Shown here: positions 35,142 to 44,329 of the stretch, piece after piece
Layout of the letters: the number at the start of each line of letters is the position of its first letter
Position numbering within the stretch: position 1 is the first letter of the stretch
Assembly: GCA_050953105.1 (NCBI GenBank)
Contig: JBMNMA010000009.1
Location: 124,001-188,000 of the forward strand
DNA: 64,000 nt
Source: UBA1206 sp050953105
Lineage (GTDB): Bacteria > Bacillota > Clostridia > Oscillospirales > CAG-382
Direction: 5' to 3'
The notes under the pieces: model-generated
Told to the model about the DNA's origin: nothing
Databases searched by the model: none
The model's input: only the letters and a program-made list of their open reading frames with translations
Translations under genes and position numbers: made by a program

Positions 35142-36178
35142 TATTCATCCCTCCCAAGGCTTTCCGCAAAACGGGCTAAAATTTCAGCACCGGTTTTTAT
35201 GTCTTCAAGATTTATAACCTCAACCCCGGTGTGCATATATCGCAAAGGCACCGAAAGGTTGGTGCAGGGTATACCCCAGCGGGATATCTGAATATGATGA
35301 GCATTGGTGCCGGTGCGTCCTGGTTCGCCCTTTAGCTGATACTTTATATTGTTATCATTGGCGCAGTTGACAAGCTTTGTGGTAAGGGGCCGGTTTGTGG
35401 TGGATGAATAGGATATCACGCAGCCGTCACCAAGCTTTGTGTTTTTAAGAAAAGCAGGTCCGCCCGGCATATGGCAGTTGCAAACGTCAAGAGCAACGGC
35501 ATAATCTGCGTCAATTACATAGCAGGCAGTGGTGGCACCCTTGCCGCCGATTTCCTCACCGGCAGAAAATACGCAGTAAATGTCTACATCAAGCTTGCTT
35601 TTGTCGATAAGCTCAAGGGCTCTTAAAATCTGAGCAATGCAGATTTTGTCGTCCATGCTTTTTGACACGGCAAAGTCGTTTTGAAGGCGGAAGATGGGGG
35701 AATACATATCGGCGTAATCGCCAATACGCACCTTCTTTTTAATTTCATCCCCCGATAAGCCGGTGTCAATGTAAATATCTTTCAGCTCCAGCTTTTTATC
35801 CGATTCACCCGGAGCCTGTAAGTGGGGGGGCTTTGAGGTGAATATACCTCTTAAAACCTCTTTTCCGTAGATGGTAACTTCGGAGGCGGGCAGAACCCGT
35901 GTGTCAACCCCTCCGGCATTAACAACCGACAAAAATCCGTCGTCGTGAATTTGGGAAATTATAAAGCCGATTTCATCAAGATGGGCGTCAAGCAGCAATT
36001 TTTTGGCATTCTCTTTGCCGCATTTCACCACACCTACAAAGCTTCCCGCCGGATTGGTGAATGTTTCGTCAAACATTCCTTCGCATATGCGGGAAAGGCC
36101 CTCAAAGGCCGCTTCCTCATACCCCGAAACCGAGGGCAGGGAAGTTAGAGCCCGGGCAAGTTCAAACACTCTTTCCAT
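35141..36178 (-). CDS. M42 family aminopeptidase, copy 1 of 3
   Basis: A 345-residue M42 peptidase with LDAHLDEIGF, KSMDDKICIAQ, SAGEEIGGKG, ALDVCNCHMPG and RYMHTGVEV. It differs most from the other two in the region after EE and may be an older paralogue. Its start lies inside the murD end (17-bp overlap), indicating tight coupling. Confidence 0.92.
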   Translation of the reverse strand: MERVFELARALTSLPSVSGYEEAAFEGLSRICEGMFDETFTNPAGSFVGVVKCGKENAKKLLLDAHLDEIGFIISQIHDDGFLSVVNAGGVDTRVLPASEVTIYGKEVLRGIFTSKPPHLQAPGESDKKLELKDIYIDTGLSGDEIKKKVRIGDYADMYSPIFRLQNDFAVSKSMDDKICIAQILRALELIDKSKLDVDIYCVFSAGEEIGGKGATTACYVIDADYAVALDVCNCHMPGGPAFLKNTKLGDGCVISYSSTTNRPLTTKLVNCANDNNIKYQLKGEPGRTGTNAHHIQISRWGIPCTNLSVPLRYMHTGVEVINLEDIKTGAEILARFAESLGRDE

Positions 36179-37511
36179 GTCGTGTTTTTATAAGGTTCGC
36201 CACAATATTGGCAAACCTGTCTCCTCTCTCCTCAAAGTTTTTAAACATATCAAAGCTTGCCGCAGCAGGGGAAAGGATTATAATGTCCCCCTCATTGGCA
36301 AGGCTATAGGCTTCATTTACCGCATCTTCCAAGGAAGATACAGTTTTAACAGCTCCGGTAAAGTTAACTTTCTTTAGTATTTCATCAATTTTACCGGCGG
36401 TTGTCCCCATTAAAACCACATGCTTTGCTTTTTTACTAAACAGCTCGCCCAGTGGTTCAAGGGGTATTTTTTTATCATATCCTCCGGCAATGACTATAAG
36501 CTTTTGATTAAAGGAATTCAACGCCGCTGCAGTCCGGGTGGGGGAGGAATCAATGGAGGAGTTGTAAAACTTCACTCCGTCCAGCTCGCCCACAAGCTGA
36601 ATCCGGTGGGGAACGCCTTTAAATGCTTTTGCCGTTTCTTCGATAATATATCTGGTGGTGTAACCACAGGTGGCGGCAATGGCCTGGGAATAATTATACA
36701 CATTATGTCTGCCGGGTATAAAAATATCCTTTAGATCAAGGATTTTTTGATTTCCTAAGTAAATGGCATTATCGTCAAACCAAACACCGTTGTCAAGACG
36801 TTTTTCCCCTGAAATAAAAACAGTTTTTACGGGTATTTCATCTGTAAATGACATAGATGTTTTATCATCCGCATTTAACACGCAAAAACCCTTTTGCATA
36901 AATTTGAAAATGTTCTTTTTGGATTCTATATATTCCTCCATACCCTTATGCCAGTCGAGATGGTTGGGGGATATGTTGGTTATAACTGCCACATCGGGAG
37001 CATATCTGGTTTTCATAAGCTGAAAGGAGGAAAGCTCACAAACCGTAACGGTGTTTTCGTCCTCGTTTTCAAGGTTGACAAGCAGGTTGGCGCCTATGTT
37101 GCCCCCAAGATTAACCTTAACACCGGAGGCTTTAAGTATTTCATATATCAGCGTGGTGGTGGTGGTTTTGCCGTCGCTGCCGGTTACGGCAATAACCCTA
37201 CCTTTTCTAAGCCTTAAAAACTCGTTTACCTCGTTGGTTATTATAACTCCATTTTCTTTTGCTTTTACCAGCTCCGGCAGATCGGGCCGGACGGCGGGAG
37301 CAAGAAAAAGCACATTTTCATATATATCACTTAAGTAATTTTCACCGAAAAAGCAGTCAAAGCCGTCAATGGCCGGCTGAACCTTTTTATCCCTTAATGA
37401 AACGGCATACCCCTGGTCTTTTAACATCTTTGCAACCGGCATATTGGATATACCCAGCCCAATAAAGCCTATGGAAAAATTCCGGGGGTAATTTAATATA
37501 TTTTCAGGCAT
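36162..37511 (-). CDS. murD: UDP-N-acetylmuramoylalanine--D-glutamate ligase
   Basis: A 449-residue Mur ligase that adds D-glutamate to UDP-MurNAc-L-Ala in peptidoglycan precursor synthesis. The N-terminal domain shows IGFIGLGISNMPVAKMLKD. The ATP-binding loop is VTGSDGKTTTTTLIYEIL, and ISPNHLDWHKGMEEYIESK and YNSSIDSSPTRTAAAL are typical central and C-terminal motifs. The ATG at 37511 is chosen because AGGAG lies eight bases upstream; a GTG at 37520 abuts that site. It heads an operon with three peptidases, away from the usual division and cell wall cluster. Confidence 0.95.
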   Translation of the reverse strand: MPENILNYPRNFSIGFIGLGISNMPVAKMLKDQGYAVSLRDKKVQPAIDGFDCFFGENYLSDIYENVLFLAPAVRPDLPELVKAKENGVIITNEVNEFLRLRKGRVIAVTGSDGKTTTTTLIYEILKASGVKVNLGGNIGANLLVNLENEDENTVTVCELSSFQLMKTRYAPDVAVITNISPNHLDWHKGMEEYIESKKNIFKFMQKGFCVLNADDKTSMSFTDEIPVKTVFISGEKRLDNGVWFDDNAIYLGNQKILDLKDIFIPGRHNVYNYSQAIAATCGYTTRYIIEETAKAFKGVPHRIQLVGELDGVKFYNSSIDSSPTRTAAALNSFNQKLIVIAGGYDKKIPLEPLGELFSKKAKHVVLMGTTAGKIDEILKKVNFTGAVKTVSSLEDAVNEAYSLANEGDIIILSPAAASFDMFKNFEERGDRFANIVANLIKTRHGKSV

Positions 37512-37599
37512 AAATGCCACTCCTTCTGCCGATAATGACTATGTATCAATTATATATGTCTTTGATGAAATAATCAATATAAAAAATAAATTTTACCGG

Positions 37600-37628
37600 T
37601 GGACAAACACCGTTATTTATGATATAAT
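37600..37628 (+). promoter_or_regulatory. Promoter of RNase P RNA
   Basis: TGGACA at 37600-37605, 17 bp, TATAAT at 37623-37628, seven bases before the predicted 5' end. Confidence 0.8.
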
Positions 37629-37634
37629 TGGTTC

Positions 37635-37988
37635 GACCGACCGTCCTGAACGATCGCGCGGCAGCATACCGAAAGGTCCTGTCGTGAGGAAAGTCCGGGC
37701 TCCGCAGAGCAGGATAACGGATAACATCCGCCGAAGGCGACTTTAGGGCTAGTGCAACAGAAATAAACCGCCGCATTTTTTGCGGCAAGGGTGGAAAGGC
37801 GAGGTAAGAGCTCACCGGCTGCACGGGCAACCGCGCGGCCCTGTAAACCCTATCCGGAGCAACACCGCATATGGGGGCGTTTAATGCTTGCTCGGCAGCT
37901 CCCGCAGGTGGCAAGGATGCTTGCGGCAACGTAAGCACAAGATAGATGATCGTTTTTAACAGAACCCGGCTTACAGGGACGATCGGTC
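37635..37988 (+). ncRNA. rnpB: RNase P RNA, bacterial type
   Basis: The ~354-nt RNA is the catalytic subunit that removes 5' leaders from tRNA precursors. Ends were set by the P1 helix: 37635-37645 pairs with 37978-37988. Universally conserved blocks are visible: GAGGAAAGTCCGGGCTCC near the 5' side, ACAGAAATAAACCGCC, GGGTGGAAAGGCGAGGTAAG, and AGAACCCGGCTTACAG near the 3' end. A T-rich stretch after P1 may end transcription. The overall arrangement suggests the common type A form. Confidence 0.96.
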
Positions 37989-38137
37989 AGTTTTATTAAA
38001 TATTTTTATTAACATAAATTATAAACTACAGTTATCACCTAGTTTACATAATATTAATTTTTTGTCCTAACGGTTCAAAACAGGACGAAAATTTGCCGAA
38101 AATACCGTATAATTAATTGTTTTTGACATTTTTGTCC

Positions 38138-38166
38138 TTGACAATTATTCCCTTCATCTATATAAT
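38138..38166 (+). promoter_or_regulatory. Perfect-consensus sigma-A promoter of prfB
   Basis: TTGACA at 38138-38143, 17 bp, TATAAT at 38161-38166, followed 26 bp later by the GTG start. Confidence 0.9.
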
Positions 38167-38192
38167 GTAGTAAAGGAAAAAGGAGAAGGACA

Positions 38193-39302
38193 GTGATAAT
38201 CAAACTCGAGCAGAATATGCCGAGGGTTAAATCCCTTGAGGAAAATATTTCCTCCCTCGGCGATTCGTTGAATATAGAAGAACTGGCAAGGGAGATAGAA
38301 AGCCTTGAGGCCGTCACCGGCGAGGAGGGCTTTTGGAACGATTTGGACAGATCAAAAAAAGTCCTTGCCGAGCTTAAGCGCAAAAAGGGTATATATACCG
38401 ACTTTATAACTCTTAAAAAGGGTTTTGAGGATTTAAAGGAGCTTATCGCCCTTGCCTCTGAAGCGGAAGACGAAGCCCTTGCAGATGAAATCATACCCGA
38501 ATTAACCGAACTCGAAAAGGATTATCAGATCCAGCGGATTGCCATTATGCTTTCCGGAGAATTTGACCGGAACAACGCCATTTTAACCATCCACCCCGGA
38601 GCCGGCGGTACCGAAGCCCAGGACTGGGCGGCAATGTTATACAGAATGTACTGCCGCTTTGCCGAGCGAAACAAGTTTAAGGTAAAAGTCCTTGACTACC
38701 TTGAAGGGGAAGAGGCGGGTATAAAATCCGTATCGATCCTTGTTTCCGGTGAAAATGCCTACGGTTATTTAAAAGGGGAAGCAGGGGTTCACCGTCTGGT
38801 TAGAATATCTCCCTTTGATTCATCGGGAAGACGGCACACCTCATTTGCGTCTGTTGACGTAATTCCCGAAATGAACGACGACATCAAGATTGAAATTAAC
38901 GAAAGCGACCTTAAAGTTGAAACCCACCGTTCCTCCGGTGCCGGCGGACAGCATATTAACAAAACCGACTCGGCGGTGCGCATAACCCATCTTCCCACAG
39001 GGATTGTGGTGGGCTGCCAGACCGAACGCAGCCAGATGCAAAACCGGGAAACGGCTTTGAAAATGCTTAAATCCAAGCTTCTTGAAATTAAGGAACGGGA
39101 GCATTTTGAAAAAATTGAGGACATTAAGGGCGTAAAGCTTAACATTGAATGGGGAAGTCAGATACGCTCCTATGTGTTTATGCCCTATACTCTGGTTAAA
39201 GATAACCGCACCGGCTATGAAACGGGATCTATTGATGCCGTAATGGACGGGGATTTAAACGGATTTATCGACGCCTATCTTAAATCACAGGTAAAAAAAT
39301 AA
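38193..39302 (+). CDS. prfB: Peptide chain release factor 2
   Basis: A 369-residue RF2 that ends translation at UGA and UAA. The codon-recognition tripeptide SPF is present (RISPFDSSGRRHTSF) and identifies RF2 rather than RF1. The catalytic GGQ lies in SSGAGGQHINK. The start is GTG at 38193 with AAGGAG upstream. Many bacteria make RF2 by a programmed +1 frameshift at a CUU-UGA site near codon 26. Here the frame is continuous and no such site is seen, so that autoregulation is absent. Confidence 0.96.
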   Translation: MIIKLEQNMPRVKSLEENISSLGDSLNIEELAREIESLEAVTGEEGFWNDLDRSKKVLAELKRKKGIYTDFITLKKGFEDLKELIALASEAEDEALADEIIPELTELEKDYQIQRIAIMLSGEFDRNNAILTIHPGAGGTEAQDWAAMLYRMYCRFAERNKFKVKVLDYLEGEEAGIKSVSILVSGENAYGYLKGEAGVHRLVRISPFDSSGRRHTSFASVDVIPEMNDDIKIEINESDLKVETHRSSGAGGQHINKTDSAVRITHLPTGIVVGCQTERSQMQNRETALKMLKSKLLEIKEREHFEKIEDIKGVKLNIEWGSQIRSYVFMPYTLVKDNRTGYETGSIDAVMDGDLNGFIDAYLKSQVKK

Positions 39303-39369
39303 ACTACATATAAACGTCCCTTTGTCATCTTTCACGAAACCACTATCACTGAAAGGATTGGTTTACATT

Positions 39370-39669
39370 ATGAAAAAGAAAAAAGCTAAAATTGTAGTGG
39401 GTATTTGCCTTATAGTCCAGGCAGCGGCCTTCCTTTTACTTTTCCTTATTTACATGAATAAGAAAAAAAGCCTAGCCAATGCCTTTGCCGCAGTTGCGGC
39501 CTTGGGTGGCATAGCCGGGACAGTTCTCCTTGTTCAGGCTAAAAAAGAAGCCCAAAAGCAAACCCATGAAGAAGACGAACCCGAAGAGGACAACTTTGAA
39601 TCGACCTTCGATGAAGACGACATATTCTGCGCCTTTGAGGACGGTCAACCCCAGCCTGCTGCCGAATAA
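39370..39669 (+). CDS. Small two-helix membrane protein, unknown function
   Basis: A 99-residue protein with two hydrophobic helices (IVVGICLIVQAAAFLLLFLI and FAAVAALGGIAGTVLLVQ) and a strongly acidic cytoplasmic-type tail (EEDEPEEDNFESTFDEDD). The frame opens at 39322, but the ATG at 39370 follows GAAAGGA and starts with MKKKKAK, a normal N-terminus. I do not recognise a family. It lies between prfB and htpG and ends with its own terminator. Confidence 0.7.
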   Translation: MKKKKAKIVVGICLIVQAAAFLLLFLIYMNKKKSLANAFAAVAALGGIAGTVLLVQAKKEAQKQTHEEDEPEEDNFESTFDEDDIFCAFEDGQPQPAAE

Positions 39670-39694
39670 GCAATTATCCAATTAAATACACCGG

Positions 39695-39722
39695 AAAAAT
39701 ACAGTGCAAGCTGTATTTTTTC
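39695..39722 (+). terminator. Intrinsic terminator
   Basis: AAAAATACAG pairs with CTGTATTTTT around a 6-nt loop. Confidence 0.85.
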
Positions 39723-39774
39723 TGCGAATGGGGAAAAAGCGTAATAATACTAAACCGAAAGGATGATATAAATT

Positions 39775-41568
39775 ATGGAAAAAGGCGGAATAAGCGTTCA
39801 GACTCAAAATATTTTTCCGGTAATCAAACGCTGGCTTTATTCCGATAAGGATATTTTTTTGCGGGAGGTGGTGTCCAACGCCTGCGATGCCATTTCAAAG
39901 CACAAACGCCTTGTATCCCTTGGCGAGGCGTCCGATGAGGAGAAAAATTATAAAATAACCGTCAAAGCCGATAAAGCCGCCAAAACCCTTACCATAAGCG
40001 ATAACGGTATCGGCATGACATCCGACGAGGTGAAAAAATATATAAACCAAATAGCCCTGTCGGGTGCACTTGAATTTATCGATAAATACGAGTCGAAGGA
40101 AGGTAATACATCCGGCATTATCGGTCATTTCGGCCTTGGATTTTATTCGGTTTTCATGGTTTCCGAAAAAGCCGAGCTTATAACCAAATCTTTTACCTCA
40201 TCCCCCGCCGTCCGCTGGATATGCGACGAAAACGGTCAATACGAAATGGAAGAGCATGATCGCGAAGGACGGGGAACCGATGTTATCCTCCATATATCCG
40301 AGGATGAAGCCGGCTACCTTGATAACGAAAAAATAAAAGAAATTTTACACAAATACTGCTCATTTATGCCTTATCCGGTAATTTTCATTGACGGGGATAA
40401 TGAAGAGCAGATAAACGACACCAATCCTTTGTGGCAAAAAAATCCCAAAGATGTTTCCGACGAGGAATATAACGAATTTTATAAAAAGCTCACCGGCGAC
40501 TATGAGGATGCGTTGATGGCCATCCATATTAACGCCGACTATCCCTTGAATTTCAAGGGGATACTGTATATACCCAAAATCAAAAACGATTTTGAAACCC
40601 TTGAACCTAAGGTAAACTTATACTACAATCAGGTTTTCGTTTCGGACAATATAAAAGAGGTGTTACCCGAGTTTCTTATAAACGTCCGGGGTGTTCTTGA
40701 CTGTCCCGAGCTGCCTTTGAACGTGTCGAGAAGCTACCTTCAGACAAACACCTACGTGGACAGGGTGGCAAAGCATATTTCCAAAAAGGTGGCCGACAGA
40801 TACAATTACATTTTCACCAACGAACGGGAAAAGCTTGAAAAGGTGTATGAAAATCTCTCCTTGTTTGTGGAATACGGCTGCCTGCGGGACGATAAATTTT
40901 ATGACCGCATTAAAGACAACATAATGCTTAAAAAGACCGACAACACCTTTGTAACGGTTAGCGAATATCTGGAGGGCAAGGAGGAGGGCACCGTCTACTA
41001 CACCGCCGACAAGCTGTCCCACAGTTACTATGTTACCGCCTACAATGCCAAGGGTATAAGCGTTATCGAGGCTAACCGCATTGTCGACACCCAGTTTATA
41101 CAGTTTATCGAACGGAAGAACGATAAAATCAAGTTCCGCCGCATAGATTCCGAGGTTGACGCACTTGGCGAGCAGGGCGAAGAGGACAGCTTGCTTAAGG
41201 AATTGTTTGCGTCGGTTACGGGTAAGAAACAGGAAGGCATAAAGTTTGTTTCATTAGGCGATGATGGCGCTCCCGCTCTTATCACCGTGGACGAGCAGTC
41301 AAGGCGTATAGGCGACATGATGAAAATGTACGGCTTGAACAAAGACGCCTTTAACAAAAATGAAGAAATTTTAACCCTAAACACCTCGAACAAGGCAGTT
41401 AAACGGATAAAAGACCTGCCGGAGGATGTAAGAAAGCTGGCGGCAAAGCAAATATACATGTCAGCCCTTTTACTCTCACGGCCCTTTACCAAGGAAGAAA
41501 CAGAAGAGTTTGTAAAATTGAATTCCGAAATAATCGAACTTTTGCCGAAAGACAAAACGGAAGGTTAA
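39775..41568 (+). CDS. htpG: Chaperone HtpG (Hsp90)
   Basis: A 597-residue Hsp90. The N-terminal GHKL ATPase motifs are VSNACDAISK (N box), ISDNGIGMT (G1) and GHFGLGFYSVFMVS (G2). The middle-domain segment NVRGVLDCPELPLNVSRSYLQ carries the catalytic-loop arginine region. The C-terminal domain is short, as in other compact clostridial forms. It refolds client proteins in the cytoplasm using ATP. GAAAGGA precedes the ATG. No CIRCE element is seen upstream. Confidence 0.95.
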   Translation: MEKGGISVQTQNIFPVIKRWLYSDKDIFLREVVSNACDAISKHKRLVSLGEASDEEKNYKITVKADKAAKTLTISDNGIGMTSDEVKKYINQIALSGALEFIDKYESKEGNTSGIIGHFGLGFYSVFMVSEKAELITKSFTSSPAVRWICDENGQYEMEEHDREGRGTDVILHISEDEAGYLDNEKIKEILHKYCSFMPYPVIFIDGDNEEQINDTNPLWQKNPKDVSDEEYNEFYKKLTGDYEDALMAIHINADYPLNFKGILYIPKIKNDFETLEPKVNLYYNQVFVSDNIKEVLPEFLINVRGVLDCPELPLNVSRSYLQTNTYVDRVAKHISKKVADRYNYIFTNEREKLEKVYENLSLFVEYGCLRDDKFYDRIKDNIMLKKTDNTFVTVSEYLEGKEEGTVYYTADKLSHSYYVTAYNAKGISVIEANRIVDTQFIQFIERKNDKIKFRRIDSEVDALGEQGEEDSLLKELFASVTGKKQEGIKFVSLGDDGAPALITVDEQSRRIGDMMKMYGLNKDAFNKNEEILTLNTSNKAVKRIKDLPEDVRKLAAKQIYMSALLLSRPFTKEETEEFVKLNSEIIELLPKDKTEG

Positions 41569-41589
41569 ATCTAATATTTAAAGCAATAA

Positions 41590-41617
41590 AAAAGGCGTTC
41601 CGTGCGGAACGCCTTTA
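41590..41617. terminator. Bidirectional terminator
   Basis: AAAGGCGTTCCG pairs with CGGAACGCCTTT around a short loop, between convergent genes. Confidence 0.9.
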
Positions 41618-41632
41618 ATATTTTAAATTAAA

Positions 41633-43144
41633 TTAGTCGGCAAAGGCCTCTTTAAGTGTTTCGATCTTATCCTCAACGATATCCTTGATAGCATCATAGG
41701 AGGATCTGAAGGTGTCACCGGCAGAGGAGGAAGCGTTAATAATAAGGTTGGATAGATCACCGAAGTCGTAAATGGTGGCCATTTCATACAGACGGTTGTT
41801 GAAGATTACGTCAAGAGCGTATTCGTCTTCTTCGTCGTTGAACTTACGGGTCTTAAGCACAACTTCATAGTATGCTTTTCTAAGGGTGTCGGTAGAGGTA
41901 GCTGCAAGTGCTTCTGCCACAGCTGCGGAGGCTTCGGGGTCCTTAACATTGTTGTGGATTGCGATGCAGGAGGCAAGAATAGCCGAAACTATGTTGTAGT
42001 ATTCCTCCTGGCTTTCGTTATACTTGGGTGTGGGAAGAATGCCGTAGGGAACAGAGTAATCGGTAAGTTCGTTAAGGTCGACTACTGCACAGGTTCTGAA
42101 AAGAGCTCTGTCTTCACCGATAGCAGCGGATGCAGCGAAATAAACGTCGGGATATTTACCGCCGAGGTTACTAATGTTTTCAATAATAATGGTTGAGGTT
42201 TTTTCGTTGTAGATTTCTCTGATTTTGCTGGCAACATTGCCGGCTCTTTCGCTGTCAAGAACTACGATGGGAAGGTCGTCCCCGTCTTTGTCGATAAGAC
42301 GTTCGCCCGAGCCAACGAACATGGTGGTGGTATAGTTGTTGTTTAAGAACAGGCCCCATGTGTCAAGGAAGGTCATGCCTTCCTGTCCGTCGGTGTCGGC
42401 GGTAACTTTCTTTGCGTTCCTGAGAAGGGCGTCAAGGGTCCATTTGCCTTCGCGAAGCAGTTCATAGGGATCTTCAACGGTGGGGGTGGTTTGAACCAGA
42501 TTTTTGTTGAAAACGATTGCATGGGTGCAGTCGAAGGTCAACAGGGAGAAGTCGCCGGTGGAGAAGTAAAGCTTGTTGGCGATGGAAAGGTCTTTGTTTG
42601 CTCTCTGGTCCCAGTAGGAATTTTCAAATTTTATAATATCCGAAAATTCATACAGGTCATACAGATAACCCTGCTGGGCAAGGGTGGCTGCCGCAGGCAT
42701 GTAGGGCATAATAAGGTCGTATTCACCGCCGCCGCCTGCCAAAACGTCGTTGGTGGCAGTGGTAAGCACGTCGGGAACACGGACTTCTTCAAGTTTGCAG
42801 TTGAGAAGGTTTTCGACAATCGCATTTCTTTCGCTTATAGCGGTGTTTATTGCGTCAGGGTTGTCGTTATGTTCCATAATTTCAACGGATTTATACCTTG
42901 CTCTGGAATCGTCATAAACCAATATTTTGATTACGGCGCTGTCAAGGTCAAATCCCCTAAGATGTGAATAAGGGTCTGTATTAGACTGGTCGGATGATTC
43001 GGATACTTCACCTGTAGTGTCTGAAGTGTTCTGGGAAGTGTTGGCGGATTGATCCTTGCTTTCATCCTTATTCTCGTCGCCGCAGGCTACAAGAGCGGTA
43101 AGAACAAAAACAACGACGAGTAATAACGCCAGAAGTTTCTTCAT
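41633..43144 (-). CDS. Extracellular solute-binding lipoprotein, paralogue 3
   Basis: A 503-residue lipoprotein starting MKKLLALLLVVVFVLTALVAC. The ATG at 43144 sits eight bases after AGGAG; the earlier ATG at 43150 is too close. It has the same architecture as the paralogues at 22871 and 30266 (SYWDQRANKDLSIANKLYFS, AIVFNKNLVQTTP, LLREGKWTLDALLRNAKK, YGILPTPKYNESQEEY). It is a single-gene unit with its own promoter and terminator and again no permease nearby. Confidence 0.88.
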   Translation of the reverse strand: MKKLLALLLVVVFVLTALVACGDENKDESKDQSANTSQNTSDTTGEVSESSDQSNTDPYSHLRGFDLDSAVIKILVYDDSRARYKSVEIMEHNDNPDAINTAISERNAIVENLLNCKLEEVRVPDVLTTATNDVLAGGGGEYDLIMPYMPAAATLAQQGYLYDLYEFSDIIKFENSYWDQRANKDLSIANKLYFSTGDFSLLTFDCTHAIVFNKNLVQTTPTVEDPYELLREGKWTLDALLRNAKKVTADTDGQEGMTFLDTWGLFLNNNYTTTMFVGSGERLIDKDGDDLPIVVLDSERAGNVASKIREIYNEKTSTIIIENISNLGGKYPDVYFAASAAIGEDRALFRTCAVVDLNELTDYSVPYGILPTPKYNESQEEYYNIVSAILASCIAIHNNVKDPEASAAVAEALAATSTDTLRKAYYEVVLKTRKFNDEEDEYALDVIFNNRLYEMATIYDFGDLSNLIINASSSAGDTFRSSYDAIKDIVEDKIETLKEAFAD

Positions 43145-43176
43145 ACGCATTTCTCCTTATGTAATAATTTTTACTT

Positions 43177-43205
43177 ATATTAACATAAACCCATTCTTTT
43201 GTCAA
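43177..43205 (-). promoter_or_regulatory. Promoter of solute-binding lipoprotein gene 3
   Basis: On the minus strand TTGACA (43205-43200), 17 bp, TAATAT (43182-43177). Confidence 0.8.
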
Positions 43206-43265
43206 GATCATTGTTGAACTGCGCCGAAACGAGAGTATTTTTTCAAAATATCACGAAAATTAATA

Positions 43266-43294
43266 TATACATTTAGTTAATTTTATGATATAAT
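43266..43294 (+). promoter_or_regulatory. Possible promoter of the phoH operon
   Basis: TATACA at 43266-43271, 17 bp, TATAAT at 43289-43294. The -10 box is perfect and the -35 box weak. Confidence 0.45.
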
Positions 43295-43324
43295 AATTCA
43301 GATTAATATTATCCGGAGGGATAT

Positions 43325-44329
43325 ATGGCGGATATTTATGAAAGAAAGGTTGAAAGCCTTAATATTGATTTTGTTTTGAAGCTGTTCGGCGCCCTTGACG
43401 GCAATGCGGATATTCTTGAAAAAGCCTTTAACGTTAGGATATCCAGCCGGGACGGGGAAATAAAGATAACAGGTGATTCAGAAGGCAACACAACCATGGC
43501 CTATGAAGCGGTGTTACAGCTTGAAAAGCTGTCCCGGCTTCAGGATTCCATTGAAGAAAACACGGTAAATTACGTCATTTCAATGGTGAGGGAAAACCGG
43601 GCCGCCGAGCTTTCGGTAATGTATGACGACTGTATTTGTCTTACCAACAAGGGAAAACCCATTAAGGCTAAAACCGTAGGCCAGCAGAAGTATGTGGAGG
43701 CCATTAAGAAAAACACCATAACCTTCGGTGTAGGCCCTGCCGGTACGGGTAAAACCTTTCTTGCGGTGGCAATGGCGGTAACCGCCTTAAAGCAAAAGCA
43801 GATATCCAGAATAATTCTTACACGTCCGGCGGTGGAGGCAGGGGAAAAGTTGGGCTTTCTTCCCGGTGACCTCCAGCAAAAGATAAACCCATATCTTCGC
43901 CCCCTTTATGATGCTTTGGGTGAAATGCTGGGGCAGGAATCGTTTACAAGGTATATGGAGAAAAATATAATAGAAATAGCGCCGCTTGCCTATATGAGGG
44001 GTAGAACCCTTGACGACTCTTTTATAATCCTTGACGAAGGTCAAAACACCACGCCGGAGCAGATGAAAATGTTTTTAACCCGCTTGGGTAACAATTCAAA
44101 AGCCATTGTTACAGGTGACATTACCCAGATAGACCTTCCTTTTATTAAAAAAAGCGGAATGGTTGAGGCCATATCCATTCTTGACGATATAGAAGGAATA
44201 GCCATCTTCCGCTTTACCCACAAGGATGTGGTCCGCCATCCGCTGGTTCAAAAAATAATCATGGCCTATGAAAAGAAAACCAAAACCGAACATTCCGCCC
44301 CGCGGATGTTCAAGAGGAAACCGGAATGA
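43325..44329 (+). CDS. phoH: PhoH-family ATPase (YbeZ-like)
   Basis: A 334-residue protein with an N-terminal KH-like domain and a PhoH P-loop ATPase domain. Walker A is GPAGTGKTFLA and Walker B is ILDEGQN; TRPAVEAGEKLGFLPGDLQQK is the family signature. YbeZ proteins work with YbeY in ribosomal RNA processing, and ybeY follows here with a 4-bp ATGA overlap. GGAGGG precedes the ATG. Confidence 0.94.
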   Translation: MADIYERKVESLNIDFVLKLFGALDGNADILEKAFNVRISSRDGEIKITGDSEGNTTMAYEAVLQLEKLSRLQDSIEENTVNYVISMVRENRAAELSVMYDDCICLTNKGKPIKAKTVGQQKYVEAIKKNTITFGVGPAGTGKTFLAVAMAVTALKQKQISRIILTRPAVEAGEKLGFLPGDLQQKINPYLRPLYDALGEMLGQESFTRYMEKNIIEIAPLAYMRGRTLDDSFIILDEGQNTTPEQMKMFLTRLGNNSKAIVTGDITQIDLPFIKKSGMVEAISILDDIEGIAIFRFTHKDVVRHPLVQKIIMAYEKKTKTEHSAPRMFKRKPE

